DNA of 64,000 bases from Ptiloglossa arizonensis (lineage: Eukaryota; Arthropoda; Insecta; Hymenoptera; Colletidae). Below are positions 48,201 to 58,550 of the stretch, in pieces (the first letter of the stretch is position 1; the number at the start of each line of letters is the position of its first letter). Made by a program: the position numbers and the translations under genes. Where the stretch lies: the NCBI RefSeq assembly GCF_051014685.1, contig NC_135060.1, forward strand, positions 6,510,001 to 6,574,000, given 5' to 3'. Under the pieces are notes generated by a model. The model was not told where the DNA came from. It saw only the letters and a list, made by a program, of their open reading frames with translations, and ran no database searches.

Positions 48201-50282
48201 CTACATGCTTGGAGAGGTTCGAATGTCTCTTGCGTTAAACGATTTACAGTGGTCGTTGTAATCGATATCGAACTTTTAATTTGCATCGAATCGATCACCG
48301 ATCACCGAATCCTATTTCAAACGATACGTTGCTTGCCATCGACCGAACAACGTACAATCCGAAAGATCGTAAAGTTTGCATCGATTGGTCTCGACTCGTC
48401 GTGTTCAAGATCGTTTCAAGGTCGTATTATCGTTTCGATATCGAATACACCGTGCAAAGTATTCAAGTACGTAGTTCATTGGTTCTCACTTTCATTCTTT
48501 GTACGACTCGTTCGGTACAAAGTCGAAAGAAGGATGATAAAGATCCACGTTTATCGGTTTTGGTGTTGTCGGTTCGACGAGTACAGGTTCAATACGGCGG
48601 CCGTGTCACGGACGACTTCGACAAACGATTGTTAACCACGTTTACACACGTCTGGTTCTGCGACGTATTGCTACGACCCGGCTTCGAGTTTTATCGCGGA
48701 TACAAGGTACCGCTGACCAGAAACCTTCAAGGATACTTGGACTACATGGACAGCCTGCCTGCCACGGATACACCGGAGGTTTTCGGGCTTCATCCAAACG
48801 CGGATATCACCTACCAAATAAACACGGCGAAAGGAATACTCGACACGATCCTAAGCGTGCAACCTAAAGAGGGAGGTGCCCAGGGTGGCGAAACCCGTGA
48901 AAACGTAGTGTACAAACTGGCCAACGATATGTTAGCGAAATTACCGAAACAGTACAACTCTTTCGAAGTGAAGGAAGCGCTCCAACGAATGGGAGCATTG
49001 CTACCGATGAACATATTCTTGAGACAAGAAGTCGACAGGCACGGTTCTCCGTTCTTTCGTTTTTAAATTTCTTTCATCCTTGCGACGATCGATTTGATCG
49101 ATCGTAACATTTCTCTTTCAGAATTACGAGAGTCATCAAAGAGGTACGCACCACCTTGACGGACTTGAAGCTGGCTATCGAGGGTACCATTGTGATGAGT
49201 CAAGGATTGCGTAAATCATTGGACGCGATGTACGATGCCCGCATACCGGAGAAATGGCTAAAAATATCGTGGGAATCGGCGACACTTGGATTTTGGTACA
49301 CAGAACTTTTGGAACGGGATCACCAGTTCAGACAATGGTGCACTCATGGCCGGCCCAAGGTTTTCTGGATGACCGGTTTCTTCAATCCTCAAGGATTTTT
49401 AACCGCTATGCGTCAAGTTAGTTAAAACAGCATTTTCTAATACCGATCTTAAGTAGCGTTACCACGATCGGGATGAAATTAACCGACTGCTCGAGGTCTT
49501 TCTTAATAGTGGATAGTTCCAAGTTCGTAAGTGTACCATGCCAATTGGAGATCTCTGTTCGAGAAACAGAGCGCTCGTAGCTGAATGTTTGAACATAGAG
49601 CAATACGAGCTATAATTTCTTTCGGCAACTGTTCTTGAGAATCGCATATTGCTCTTACAACTTATATACTTATTATATGCACTTTTATAAAAAGGCTAAG
49701 CGTACTATCGAAAATTGTCATTCGATAAGAGTACCACTTGGTTGAAAGCCTGATATTTAATTTATTTTTCAGAATTTCCTTAAGATACGATTTGTCAATT
49801 CCTTTAGCCAGTATACTTAGCAACAGCGTCACTAGTTTAAAAGAATACTATATATGCCTTTCAAATAAAAACCTAAAACGAATCGCATGGTACAGGAGGT
49901 AACTCGAGCGCACAAAGGATGGGCCCTTGACTCCGTTGTTTTGCAAAATTTGATCACGAGATTCAATAAGGAAGACATTAAGAACCAGCCTCAGGAAGGA
50001 GTCTACGTTCACGGTCTATTCCTGGAAGGTGCTTCGCTTGATCGTAAAACGGGCAAGTTGGTGGAAAGTAAACCGAAGGTCCTATACGAACAGATGCCCG
50101 TGATTTACATTTACGCAATAAACACAACTGCGGGCAAGGATCCAAAGCTTTACGAGTGTCCTATATATAGGAAACCACAGAGGACAGATACAAAGTACGT
50201 AGGATCGATCGATTTCGAGACCGATCATAATCCTCGACATTGGACGCTGCGTGGTGTAGCACTTTTATGCGACATAAAATAA
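29291..50282 (+). CDS. Axonemal dynein heavy chain, outer-arm gamma class (DNAH5/DNAH8-like)
   Basis: This is the motor subunit of the ciliary and flagellar outer dynein arm, which uses ATP to slide doublet microtubules. In insects it is expected in sperm tails and chordotonal sensory cilia. I joined 33 exons in one frame, about 4,640 codons, close to the roughly 4,600 of human DNAH5. The order is tail, linker, six AAA modules with a stalk between AAA4 and AAA5, and a C-terminal domain ending in [13 protein letters not shown]. Four P-loops are intact: GPAGTGKT (AAA1, 40094-40117), GPTGAGKT (AAA2, 41473-41496), GEQGSAKT (AAA3, 42749-42772) and GVGGSGKQ (AAA4, 44188-44211). The class call rests on co-linear similarity with DNAH5 over the whole length, for example [20 protein letters not shown]. 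No premature stop or frameshift was seen in the spliced frame. The start codon is uncertain. The next gene is convergent. Confidence 0.95.
36427..42182 (+). CDS. Dynein heavy chain, linker and AAA1-AAA2 exons
   Basis: Exons are 36427-37100, 37595-38400, 38744-38951, 39115-39501, 39797-39969, 40039-40405, 40639-40833, 40900-41038, 41273-41549 and 41741-42182. The linker (DHC_N2) contains [16 protein letters not shown] and [13 protein letters not shown] and ends before [14 protein letters not shown], the entry to AAA1. AAA1, the main ATPase site, has P-loop GPAGTGKT, then [12 protein letters not shown] as the Walker B region, and [12 protein letters not shown] as a sensor-side strand. AAA2 has GPTGAGKTT, followed by WMVLDGPVD and NGDRLPM. 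Every residue expected for nucleotide binding at AAA1 is present, so this motor looks catalytically competent. Confidence 0.93.
42248..47835 (+). CDS. Dynein heavy chain, AAA3 to AAA6 and microtubule-binding stalk
   Basis: Exons are 42248-43602, 43950-47527 and 47609-47835. The middle exon, 3,578 bp, is by far the largest. AAA3 P-loop GEQGSAKT lies at 42749 and AAA4 P-loop GVGGSGKQS at 44188. The stalk coiled coil begins near 44900. Its tip, the microtubule-binding domain ([16 protein letters not shown] near 45255), is followed by a returning helix that ends near 45780. AAA5 follows with [12 protein letters not shown] and DPQNQGKMW, and AAA6 contains [15 protein letters not shown] poly-acidic insert ([10 protein letters not shown]) interrupts the AAA2-AAA3 junction. 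The 81 bases between 47527 and 47609 are best read as an intron, although they keep the frame open. Confidence 0.93.
47528..47608 (+). other. Frame-preserving 81-bp intron in the dynein gene
   Basis: The sequence starts GTGAGC and ends TTTGTCTGCGCAG. It is 27 codons long without a stop, so a simple ORF reading would include it. Removing it gives [17 protein letters not shown], which matches the length of the DNAH5 alignment exactly; keeping it inserts 27 residues next to the conserved VSMGQGQE motif. Confidence 0.85.
47905..50282 (+). CDS. Dynein heavy chain, C-terminal domain exons
   Basis: Exons are 47905-48216, 48587-49038, 49122-49416 and 49896-50282, the last ending at the TAA at 50280-50282. 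They encode the end of the motor and the regulatory C-terminal domain, with [54 protein letters not shown] and [10 protein letters not shown] as conserved landmarks. The join between 49038 and 49122 keeps the alignment residue for residue only if a GC donor is used. The other introns are GT-AG. Confidence 0.92.
49039..49121 (+). other. Apparent GC-AG intron in the dynein gene
   Basis: The upstream exon ends GTCGACAG at 49038, and the intron begins GCACGG and ends TTCTCTTTCAG. Using this GC donor yields [18 protein letters not shown], matching DNAH5 spacing. The only nearby GT (49043) breaks the frame. This is inferred from alignment, not from transcript data. Confidence 0.7.
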
Positions 50283-50288
50283 AATAAA
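50278..50288 (+). terminator. Poly(A) signals of the dynein gene
   Basis: Two AATAAA hexamers overlap the stop codon region (50278-50283 and 50283-50288), with another at 50396-50401. The last is the more usual distance if a 3' UTR of about 100 bp is made. Confidence 0.55.
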
Positions 50289-51258
50289 GTAAAATATTTC
50301 ATAAGCGATATTAATTTTTTCTCGTTTCATTTAATTTCACATTGTCGTTCGTTTTAAATTGGATAACATTTCAATCTATTGTAGAGCAATATCAAAATAA
50401 ATATACAAAGCAATATATTGAAAGAAAAGTATGCAGTTAAATACATATAAGACGATTAAACGAACCAGTAAAACACTACTTAAAAAAATTCATGTAGTAT
50501 TATCATTGGCTTTATAAAACTGATTTTATATTACAAGAAAGTGAACTTTGCGGAAGTTGAAAAAGAAAATTGTTGATTGTGCTCTGTATTTTGTTGCATT
50601 TTTGAAGGAAACAAAAGATACAAAAATAGATAAATATTTGTTTTCATTCGATACTTTTTAAATTTTATTACAAATTAACAAACATAAAAGTTGCATTAAC
50701 AATCTTAACATTATATACATTTCTTTACTCTTTGCCCACTATCCATCACGGAACATGAACCATTTAAAATTCTTAAACGAAATAACTATATCACGATCTT
50801 AACAAAATAAAATAAAATAAATACTTTCTAATATCGAGAATTCCTACGATATGATTAATAATAGTTAACTTTTACTTATTTAGTTTCCAATTTAGAAATT
50901 TATTACAAAAATCAGTGTACATTTAAATCAAAGCCGATAATACTTCAATTACAAAAAAAAAGTAAATTTACAAATAGCTATTATCGCTTATTAATATTTT
51001 AACGTATAACATATTTGTGTATGTACAGTGTTGAAGACAATGTCATTTTTTAACATTTATACTTCTTCGTCCATTTATTTAGTTTAAAATTAAAATTATA
51101 CGAACAGAATGATTTGTTTTATTGACTCTACTTGAAACTTACAATACTATTTTTTGAATCATTTTGTATGATATATGGAAACAATATTTCGGCATAATAC
51201 GCACAAATCTCTCGACGAAAAGTTTTTTTTAACAAACATTTACATCAAATGTTTTTAG
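50289..51258. other. Convergent intergenic space, AT-rich
   Basis: About 1 kb between the dynein and R2D2-like stop codons. The base composition changes abruptly here to strongly AT-rich. I see no frame, RNA gene or repeat; it presumably holds the two 3' UTRs. Confidence 0.6.
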
Positions 51259-51264
51259 TTTATT
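51259..51264 (-). terminator. Poly(A) signal of the R2D2-like gene
   Basis: TTTATT on the plus strand (AATAAA on the coding strand) lies about 29 bases past the stop codon. Confidence 0.5.
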
Positions 51265-51292
51265 TTATAAACTCCAATCACATCTGTTATCT

Positions 51293-52364
51293 TTACTGCA
51301 AAAGAAATATCATAGAATTTATTAATTTTAGCAGTGTGTGAAATTTAGCTTCTGCTTCCGTTTTTCCTGTTGCAATTTGCACAATATCAGGGCAAGTGTT
51401 TATTCTCATTGCTGTGATGTGAATATCTTCATTTGTAGATGATAAATACATAAACAAAATATCTAACTCTATGGTTAATAAAAATTTCTTAACTTTAAAA
51501 AAAAAATCTTCTACAAATTCGTCAGAAATATTACTATGGTCTTGGGGTATAAAAGATTCTAAGTTTTTGATAATGTCTTTAGATACGTCTGTACTAAAAC
51601 AATTCTTTACCTTTATATGATAATCCGATAATTTAAAACCCAAGTTAACTTTTTTTGCTGTACTTAATGAAATATAACTTTTTAGAATGTTAGCCTGTTC
51701 AATTTTTCTTTTCTTTTCATTGATTTCCAAAGAACACAAATCCTTATCTTTAATATCAGCTACTAAGTCAGTTATTTTATGTAACATCTTTTTGGCAGCA
51801 TCTTGTTTAGCTTGCTTTTTCGTTTTTGCAACACCAACTTCTTTAAAGGTTGCTACTATACATTGTATGGTAAAAATTTTTGCATGAGGTGGTCCAATGT
51901 CACTAATTAATACATATTCAGGTTCGTTTAACTTGTTCTCGACACATACGTCCTACAACAATGTGTATATAATTACTTTTGCTCTAATTCACTGAACAAA
52001 GTATAGGAGCATTACTTACTTGTAAAACACCTATGGCATTAACAAAGGGAACATTTGGTGGAAGTTTTTCCGATTCTGGAATTGTAGGAGGTAAGGGTGT
52101 TCTTACGGGTGATTGTGTTGGTGTTGCTGTCAATTGTGGATAACCTTTATCCACTGCAATAGCTTCCAACATTGCTTTCGCAGCTTCGTGCTTTGCATCT
52201 TTCTTAGAACGTCCAGTACCATTTGCACTAAGCCCATCGCATGTAACTTTGTAGGTAAAGGTATTTATATGTGTTCCACCTCCATCATGTACAAGTTCAT
52301 AGTCAGGCACTATTTGTTTTTTTACCATCATTTCTTGCAGAATAGATACAGGTGTTTTATTCAT
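51293..52364 (-). CDS. Double-stranded RNA-binding protein, R2D2/PRKRA-like (Dicer partner)
   Basis: Two exons on the minus strand, 52364-52020 and 51952-51293, join in phase 0 across a 67-bp GT-AG intron and give 334 residues. An in-frame TAA nine bases upstream supports the start. The first dsRBD (residues about 3-72) has KTPVSILQEMM, YELVHDGG and the GTGRSKKDAKHEAAKAML signature. The second (about 109-173) has GVLQDVCVENK, PPHAKIFTIQC and KTKKQAKQDAAKKML, less conserved at the GxxxK positions. The C-terminal 150 residues are divergent but end in TAEA-like TGKTEAEAKFHTLLKLI, suggesting a degenerate third domain used for protein contacts. Two working domains plus a decayed third fit R2D2, the Dicer-2 cofactor that loads siRNA into Ago2. 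Loquacious is the main alternative but usually has a cleaner third domain. Cytoplasmic. Confidence 0.75.
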
Positions 52365-53600
52365 ATTGTATTACAATATTACGTAAAATTCCTGCTTTTG
52401 TGTGAATTTAACTAGTGAATTTCAGGATAGTTGATACATTTATTAGTAAAAGAATCAAAACAAAATATAAGTACGTATGTTTTAAACTTTATTTAGCGAT
52501 AACTTGAGTAAATAAAATCACATAACCGCGATAAAATATAATTTGTCCACTGTTTTCGGTATGAACGTATCGTAAATTTGACAAGTGGAAAAACTATCGA
52601 TAGTACTATCGAAACTATCGATGGTTTCTGACCATTGAACGAATTTCGATTAACAATCTCTACTTTCGATAGTATCCAACTATCCAACTTTTTTTATATC
52701 AATACGTTTTATCATTGTTTTAAAATAGAATGGAAAACTGTTTTATCAAAAAGATATAGAATAAAGAATAAAGAAAACGAATGTTGATATTCTTATAGTT
52801 GTGAATAAAAATAAATGGTTACTTCAAAATTAATCGTCCTCGAAATATACAAGAATTTTTCGAGCTATTTCAAATTTAAATAAAATACTATCGAAAATTA
52901 TCGATAGTTTATTCAAAACTATCAGAAATTATTGGATTAAAAATTGTATGAAAAAGCGAGATTCTGATGTAACCATCTAAGTATGCAACTTACGATATAT
53001 CTATGTATATCTATAGTAGATTAAATAAATATTATATAGAACACTATTTATGTACAATTACTGTTTTACAGTGAAAGAATCAGTGAGAGAAAATACATAA
53101 CGATATGAAACAAAATACTGTAAATAAAAATAATTTTGAAAACGAAACTTAAATAATTACTATACATAATTTAATAATTATTGCAATAAAAATGTTATGT
53201 AACGCAACAGAAAAATAGTGAAATCGTATTAAAAAGATAACGTCGATTTTCTAATCGTTTATGAAATCTTTTCGTATTTTGGCACAAAGTGTCGCATCTA
53301 CAATATATATATTTCTGGACAGATATACCAGACCAATGAGATTTTATCGTAACTCATATAGTTTTTTTTACTTCTATACTTTGTCTCTCTGGATGAAGTA
53401 TATTAATCTGAAGTTTGTGAAACACTAGAAATCTGTACAAGATTAGGTACTTAAATCTGAAGGAGAATAATTTTATAGTGTTGGTTTGAAAAGATCTAAT
53501 CTTATCGAAGCACTTTTATTTAAAAAATATGCATATATTGTGTGGAATGAAGAGATAAAAAAAATCTGTTCTTTATGAATTTAGTGTTACACAGTTAAAC
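52365..53600. promoter_or_regulatory. Divergent promoter region of the R2D2-like and MRRF genes
   Basis: This 1.24-kb AT-rich space separates two start codons on opposite strands and must hold both promoters and 5' UTRs. It contains no coding frame. The notable feature is a cluster of TATCGATA-type motifs on the R2D2-like side; the half nearer MRRF shows only A/T-rich sequence without a recognisable element. Confidence 0.6.
52593..52908. promoter_or_regulatory. Cluster of DRE-like TATCGATA motifs
   Basis: Exact palindromes TATCGATA lie at 52595-52602 and 52899-52906. ACTATCGA words lie at 52593, 52605, 52614 and 52887, and the reverse form TCGATAGT at 52666 and 52901. TATCGATA is the DREF-binding core known from insect housekeeping and proliferation promoters. 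Three copies are packed within 30 bp, 229-260 bp upstream of the R2D2-like start. Function is inference from motif identity. Confidence 0.5.
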
Positions 53601-54463
53601 ATGAATTTACAACAAATCTTAAAACTTCGTATTTTAGGATTAAATAATTGTTTAAGGAATTTAAACAATTGTTCTAATTTGAGTAGTATTAACTATTTTT
53701 CAACCACGCACACCTTTTTAAAAAATAAAGATCAATGTAAAGTACAAAAATCAAAGTCTGTGAATTTAAATGAATTGGCTGAGGTTGTAAATACAGATCG
53801 TATGATGTTAGAATTTGACAAAGTAGTTGACGACTTTAAAAAAGCGATGGTAAAACATGTGGGTGTACGTACGAGTATAGGTGCTATCGAAGAACTAATT
53901 GTAAAATTTGATGGAGACGAATATAAACTTCAAGAACTTGCAGAAATTGTACGGAAACCTAAACTGATAGTATTGAATCTATCTGCATTTCCACAAACAA
54001 TTCCAAGTATTCTTGAAATGCTATTAAAGTCTCAAATGAATTTAAACCCGCAACAAGAGGGTACAACGCTTTATATTCCATTACCTAGGTAAGTATTGTT
54101 AATATTAGTCAAGTTATATAACAATGTAAAGTATAATAAAAATAAAATAAAGTATATTTAAATTTAGAATTACCGTTATTATTTATGAAATGTATTAACT
54201 TCATTTAATAATTAAACAGAATTACAAGAGAATACAGAGAACGTTTATCAAAGGCATCAAAATCGTATTTTGTCACCTGCAAAGATAATATTACCAATAT
54301 ACGGAATAAACATATAAAGAATGTGAAACAGAAAAAAGATTTATCCGAGGATGTCATTTTTAGAGTCGAAGGCTATATAAGTACTATAAGTAAGAATTAT
54401 ATTAACGAGGTACAAATATTATTGGATATAAAACAAAAAGAACTTTTAGGTGAATCTGAATAA
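53601..54463 (+). CDS. MRRF: Mitochondrial ribosome recycling factor
   Basis: This protein splits post-termination mitoribosomes together with a mitochondrial EF-G, and acts in the matrix. Two exons, 53601-54088 and 54220-54463, join in phase 2 for 243 residues, near the usual 250-260. The first 45 residues are rich in Leu, Asn and Arg/Lys with almost no acids, typical of a mitochondrial presequence. The RRF body follows: MMLEFDKVVDDFKKAMVKHVGVRTS, opening the three-helix bundle, then the small beta domain with GDEYKLQELAEIVRKPKLIVLN, FPQTIPSILEML and YIPLPRITREYRERLSK, and a C-terminal helix pair. An in-frame TAA upstream (53555-53557) supports the ATG. Codons are strongly AT-biased compared with the dynein gene. 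The gene diverges from the R2D2-like gene and converges with the aminotransferase gene. Confidence 0.93.
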
Positions 54464-54467
54464 TTTC

Positions 54468-54473
54468 TTTTAT
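54468..54473 (-). terminator. Possible poly(A) signal of the aminotransferase gene
   Basis: TTTATT on the plus strand lies only five bases past the MRRF stop codon and about 230 bases after the aminotransferase stop. I saw no closer AATAAA on the minus strand. Its use would make the two convergent transcripts overlap. Confidence 0.35.
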
Positions 54474-54566
54474 TTTTCACACATTAAAGGTATTCCATTG
54501 CATATAGACATGTTAAGAAGTCTATATTTACATTAATAGTAATACAATATGTTTTCTTGTGTTTAT

Positions 54567-54572
54567 AATAAA
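54567..54572 (+). terminator. Poly(A) signal of MRRF
   Basis: AATAAA lies about 100 bases after the stop codon, before the convergent neighbour's coding end at 54705. Confidence 0.5.
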
Positions 54573-54704
54573 CTACATACATTATTCTTTAATAATACCT
54601 TGATTACCTTTCACAATTGCTATTATAATTTGAATGCATACAAAATTTTCTGTGGTTAAAGTTGAATATTAAGGACTAATAAAGTTAATGTACACGCAGA
54701 ACAG

Positions 54705-57484
54705 TTATTTAGTTATGTAATCTGTTAAAGCTTTGCAAAGAGTTTCGGAGGAAGTTCTTAAAATCTCTTTCCTGTGAAAAGCTATACTGAGTCGTAAAAA
54801 GTTATTACATTTTCCTGTGTATGAAAATCGTGTCCCTGGTATAGCGGATACTTGATATATGTTCTGACACCATTTAATGAAATCACTACCATTTACTTCT
54901 ACGAAAAACATTGGATATTTCTTTGTTACAATGAATAATTTTAAATAAAATAGATACAGTTAATGCTTTATGTACCTGGTGGAAGATGAATCCATACAAA
55001 GTAACCACCGCTAGGTCGTCGATACGAACAACATTTTGGTAAATAGTGATCCAACGTATCGCATAATACTGATAGTCTTTCCTGTACAAAAAATATTTAT
55101 ATATAAATACATAAATTGATAACTTTGAACAAATTTTTTAATTGTATATATTATTTCTTAGCAAAAGTAATTTTATTCGCGCAGTTATTACTGTATTAAA
55201 AACTTTATAAAAAATATAATATTATTGTCTGGATGTAAATATGATTAATATAATCATAATACAAAACAACATTCGTGAAATTCACTTACCGTATAAATAT
55301 TGATAATGTTATCTAGATACTCGTCTTCGATCTTTAGATGTAGTAGACTTGTAATAACACCGGAAATGTAGTGATTAACTGCGCCACCGCTGCATAAAAT
55401 TCCTCTGTAAATTGTAAAATTTTTGTGAAAATGTAACAAAGTAGCAAGATCTAACGAGTTTGTGACAAACTGTTACTGTGATACTGTTGAAATTTCTACA
55501 CTAAACCAAAGAATAATCTAAAGATTTGCTTACGATGATCTAAGGATCTTGGCTATCCGCGGTGGGCATTCAATCCATCCAAAACGGATTGCCGGTGAAA
55601 GAATCTTTGAAAATGAACCGTTCGATACAATATTACCATATTTGTAATTGGGATCTATTGGGTCATCATAAAAAAACAGTCGTTGCGGTGGAGAACCATT
55701 TCCGTAATAAAGTAAATTGTACACGTCGTCGCAAGTAACCATTATAGAATTATTTCGTGCTATATTGACCAAACGCTTGCAACTTGCTATTGCAAAGTAA
55801 CGAAATGTACAATTAGTCGATTGCGTTTTAATCCATTGAATTGTAATTTATGGTTTACCTGGCGGCAATGTTGTTCCAGTCGGGTTGTGGAAAGTAGGAA
55901 TAGTGTAAAACATGGCCCAGAATATTTTCTCGTCGTTGAGAAGGAAGTCACCATTTTTTTTCTCCTCTGCTACTATTTTCTCAAACGCGTCTACGTCTAC
56001 GGTATCGTTTTTCATCGGTACTGTGTCAAGGAAAATTTTCATTATTTACATGCCAGTTATTGAAATAATATATTTTTGCATGTTCTCGTAACGAGAATTC
56101 TGATCTTAAGTCGATACGAAATGCTGCCGAACTTGTATCGATGAATCAGTGTTTTAATTTTATTCGAAACTTTCAATTTCAAATCCAATGTGCTAGACCT
56201 AACGCCATTATTTTTACCGAAATCGTATATTTATCGTATATTTGGCATACTTGAGCCTGTTAACACGAAGTCAACGATTTTTCCGCTTCGCGACCTTAAC
56301 GCAGGATTTATCGATTCGTTGACGATCAATTACTTTTGCGCAGTGTGAATAAGAGACGTTGCGGAGAGTAAAGTTTTGTCGCGATTTTGATCAAGAATAG
56401 TCAACGTTCCGATGCTCTTGCGCAAACGAAATTTATCGACGTAAATAGTCTTTTATCGTACATTTGAAAATTCAAGTTCATTTTTAAACGTTTTGTACAT
56501 TTTTGCTTCCTCGTTGGGAAACTTTTCGATCGATATTTATACCTAGCGGTAAGCTTAGGTTTCGATTTAATGCACGGGTCGCATTTTAATTCGATTCTGG
56601 AACAATGTCCGTTAGCAACGAAGATCGAGGCATCCGAAAAGGAATTTACGTTTATCAAAATTCTTTCGTAACGCTTCTTAACGATACTTTATTAAAAATA
56701 CGAAAAAGGAATGCGATGTTTGTACCGGTTACTACTTTCATCAAGGGAAATTGCTTGAAGGTATCCAATGCTATCATGTAAGTGACCTCTTCTACGAAAA
56801 TTATTCCATTTGGCGAAACAACGGTGTTTAATAATAGCTGAAGACCGTGCGAGGCTCCGCAAGTCAAGATTAAATTTTCTCGTTTTACCGGATCACCGTA
56901 TCGCCTGGTGAGAAAGCCTGCCAATTCTTCACGGCATTCCCACAGGCCCGCTGTCGTGCCATATTGAAAAAGATAATAATTCCCTTCCTTCTTCTCTTCT
57001 TCCTAAGACGTAGTATACGTTCAGTACGATATATTTCTCCTGGATAAAATTACGCGAAATTCTAATCCCGTGGTAAACGCTGCGTAGACAACGATGCCCA
57101 TTTACATCCAAACAATAGTATTATACTTTTCGTGAAGTTCATTAAAACGGGCAACGATGCAACGAAAGATTTGCAATTTGGTCGTAGATACGGGTGGGTT
57201 TTTAATTTAACAACATAGGCGTTTACCGTTTCAATATTTCTATCGATCTATCGAATTGGCGATAAACTTACAGACCTTACGGGACCCGCGAGAGGAAGTT
57301 TATAATTTCTTTAACGTTTTACCAGTCTATGATCCGTTGCTTTTTTTATCATTTCCACGCAGTGTTGTAATAGGTCAGGACCGGGTGCACCGACCGACAA
57401 ATTCGTAATATTTTCTTCGTAAACATTAAACGTGGAACCATTATCAAAAAGATGTCTCTGATACGGATCGTCGATCGCGTCCAT
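54705..57484 (-). CDS. Class I/II PLP-dependent aminotransferase (2-aminoadipate transaminase/YER152C-like)
   Basis: A fold-type I transaminase; the substrate cannot be fixed from sequence. Seven exons on the minus strand join in frame to 422 residues: 57484-57323, 57002-56726, 56020-55859, 55786-55534, 55404-55290, 55081-54976 and 54898-54705. Landmarks are NLSVGAPGPDLL at the start, YYLFQYGTTAGLWECREELA, CGASHGLQLLLN (cofactor phosphate pocket), HNPTGTTLPPG, CDDVYNLLYY (the pyridine-nitrogen Asp and the Tyr), SNGSFSKILSPAIRFGW with the Schiff-base Lys near residue 261, and NNFLRLSIAF, whose Arg binds the substrate carboxylate. All catalytic positions look intact. Similar proteins include multifunctional kynurenine/aminoadipate transaminases and the fungal YER152C group. 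There is no visible mitochondrial presequence, so it is probably cytosolic. Exons 3-7 lie in AT-rich DNA and exons 1-2 in CpG-richer DNA. Confidence 0.9.
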
Positions 57485-58550
57485 ATTGAAGGAAATTCGC
57501 GTCCGCGGTTACCGCTCGAAGAAGTCTTATTAAATTTACAATTATCGACGAACAGCCCGATCGAATTTCCAAGGTTTCCTTAAGGGAATCGACGAATCGT
57601 TTCACGGTGAACTGGTGTCAAGAAACTCGCGAATTATTATAAAATCGTCGACGCAAAGTACGACAAAAACCGTTGCGAAACTGGTATTACACGTTTACGC
57701 TTTCGAGAGTGTAAGAGTCACTGTATCGTGTGAATTTGCATGATATAATTCAGCCATAGATAAATATCATATTTATCAATGTATATGTATATGTTTTTCA
57801 ATGCACTTCGTACTTTATACAGTTTGTGCAAACCATCGATATTTTATCCGTACTACGCAACAATCGGTGCGTAACTAGCGACACTGCCGGACGAATCTGA
57901 GCGGGGCAAGTTGTAATCAACCATCGTCCAATCGTTGCGCGGTTGGGCAATAGTATTTACTTACGTACGTTTGTTATCCAAATTCGTGTTGCATAATCGA
58001 TCGTTGCCTCGTTCACTCAGCATTCTGCGTGTCTACGTCTTGGTAACGTCGATTATCGAATAGTGTTTATTTGTTCTCCTTTTTTCCCCTATCGATTCGT
58101 TCGCAATAATATCGACTACGCAACTTTTGCATCGCGATACGTTCATTAACGCGAGTTCAACTCCGAATGCATATTTTAATTAAACTTCACTTTTGGGCGC
58201 TTTCAAGCGATATAAATGGATGGAACGATGTAAATCAACGCGAACCAGACGATTGATAAATAACTATTGCCGCTTAACGTATTCACAAGTTCGATTACAC
58301 GTTCGTTCTAAGAACGAATTGAATATTTGATTTCGAATGGTGAACCGAACGTCAAAATGTAAACAATGCTACCACTTCGAAGATCGTACCTGTTTCGTTG
58401 TTACAATACGAAAGAAGTAAAATAATATCTATTAACTTTTTAGAGAAAATCACGACCGTCTTTTGGAACCGTTTGAAAAGTCTCCCGCACGTTTGTTTTT
58501 CTTATTTTCTAAATAAGAAAATGAGTCGTAAACCACGTAAGAATGATGGT
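57485..58550. other. Upstream region of the aminotransferase gene
   Basis: About 1.1 kb upstream of the aminotransferase ATG contains no coding frame of note. It presumably holds the promoter and 5' UTR. I recognise no specific motif. Confidence 0.45.

Noticed and set aside
52574..52690. Repeated CTATCGA words considered as a CRISPR-like or satellite array
   Set aside because: The words are short, unevenly spaced and in both orientations without constant spacers. Promoter motifs explain them better.
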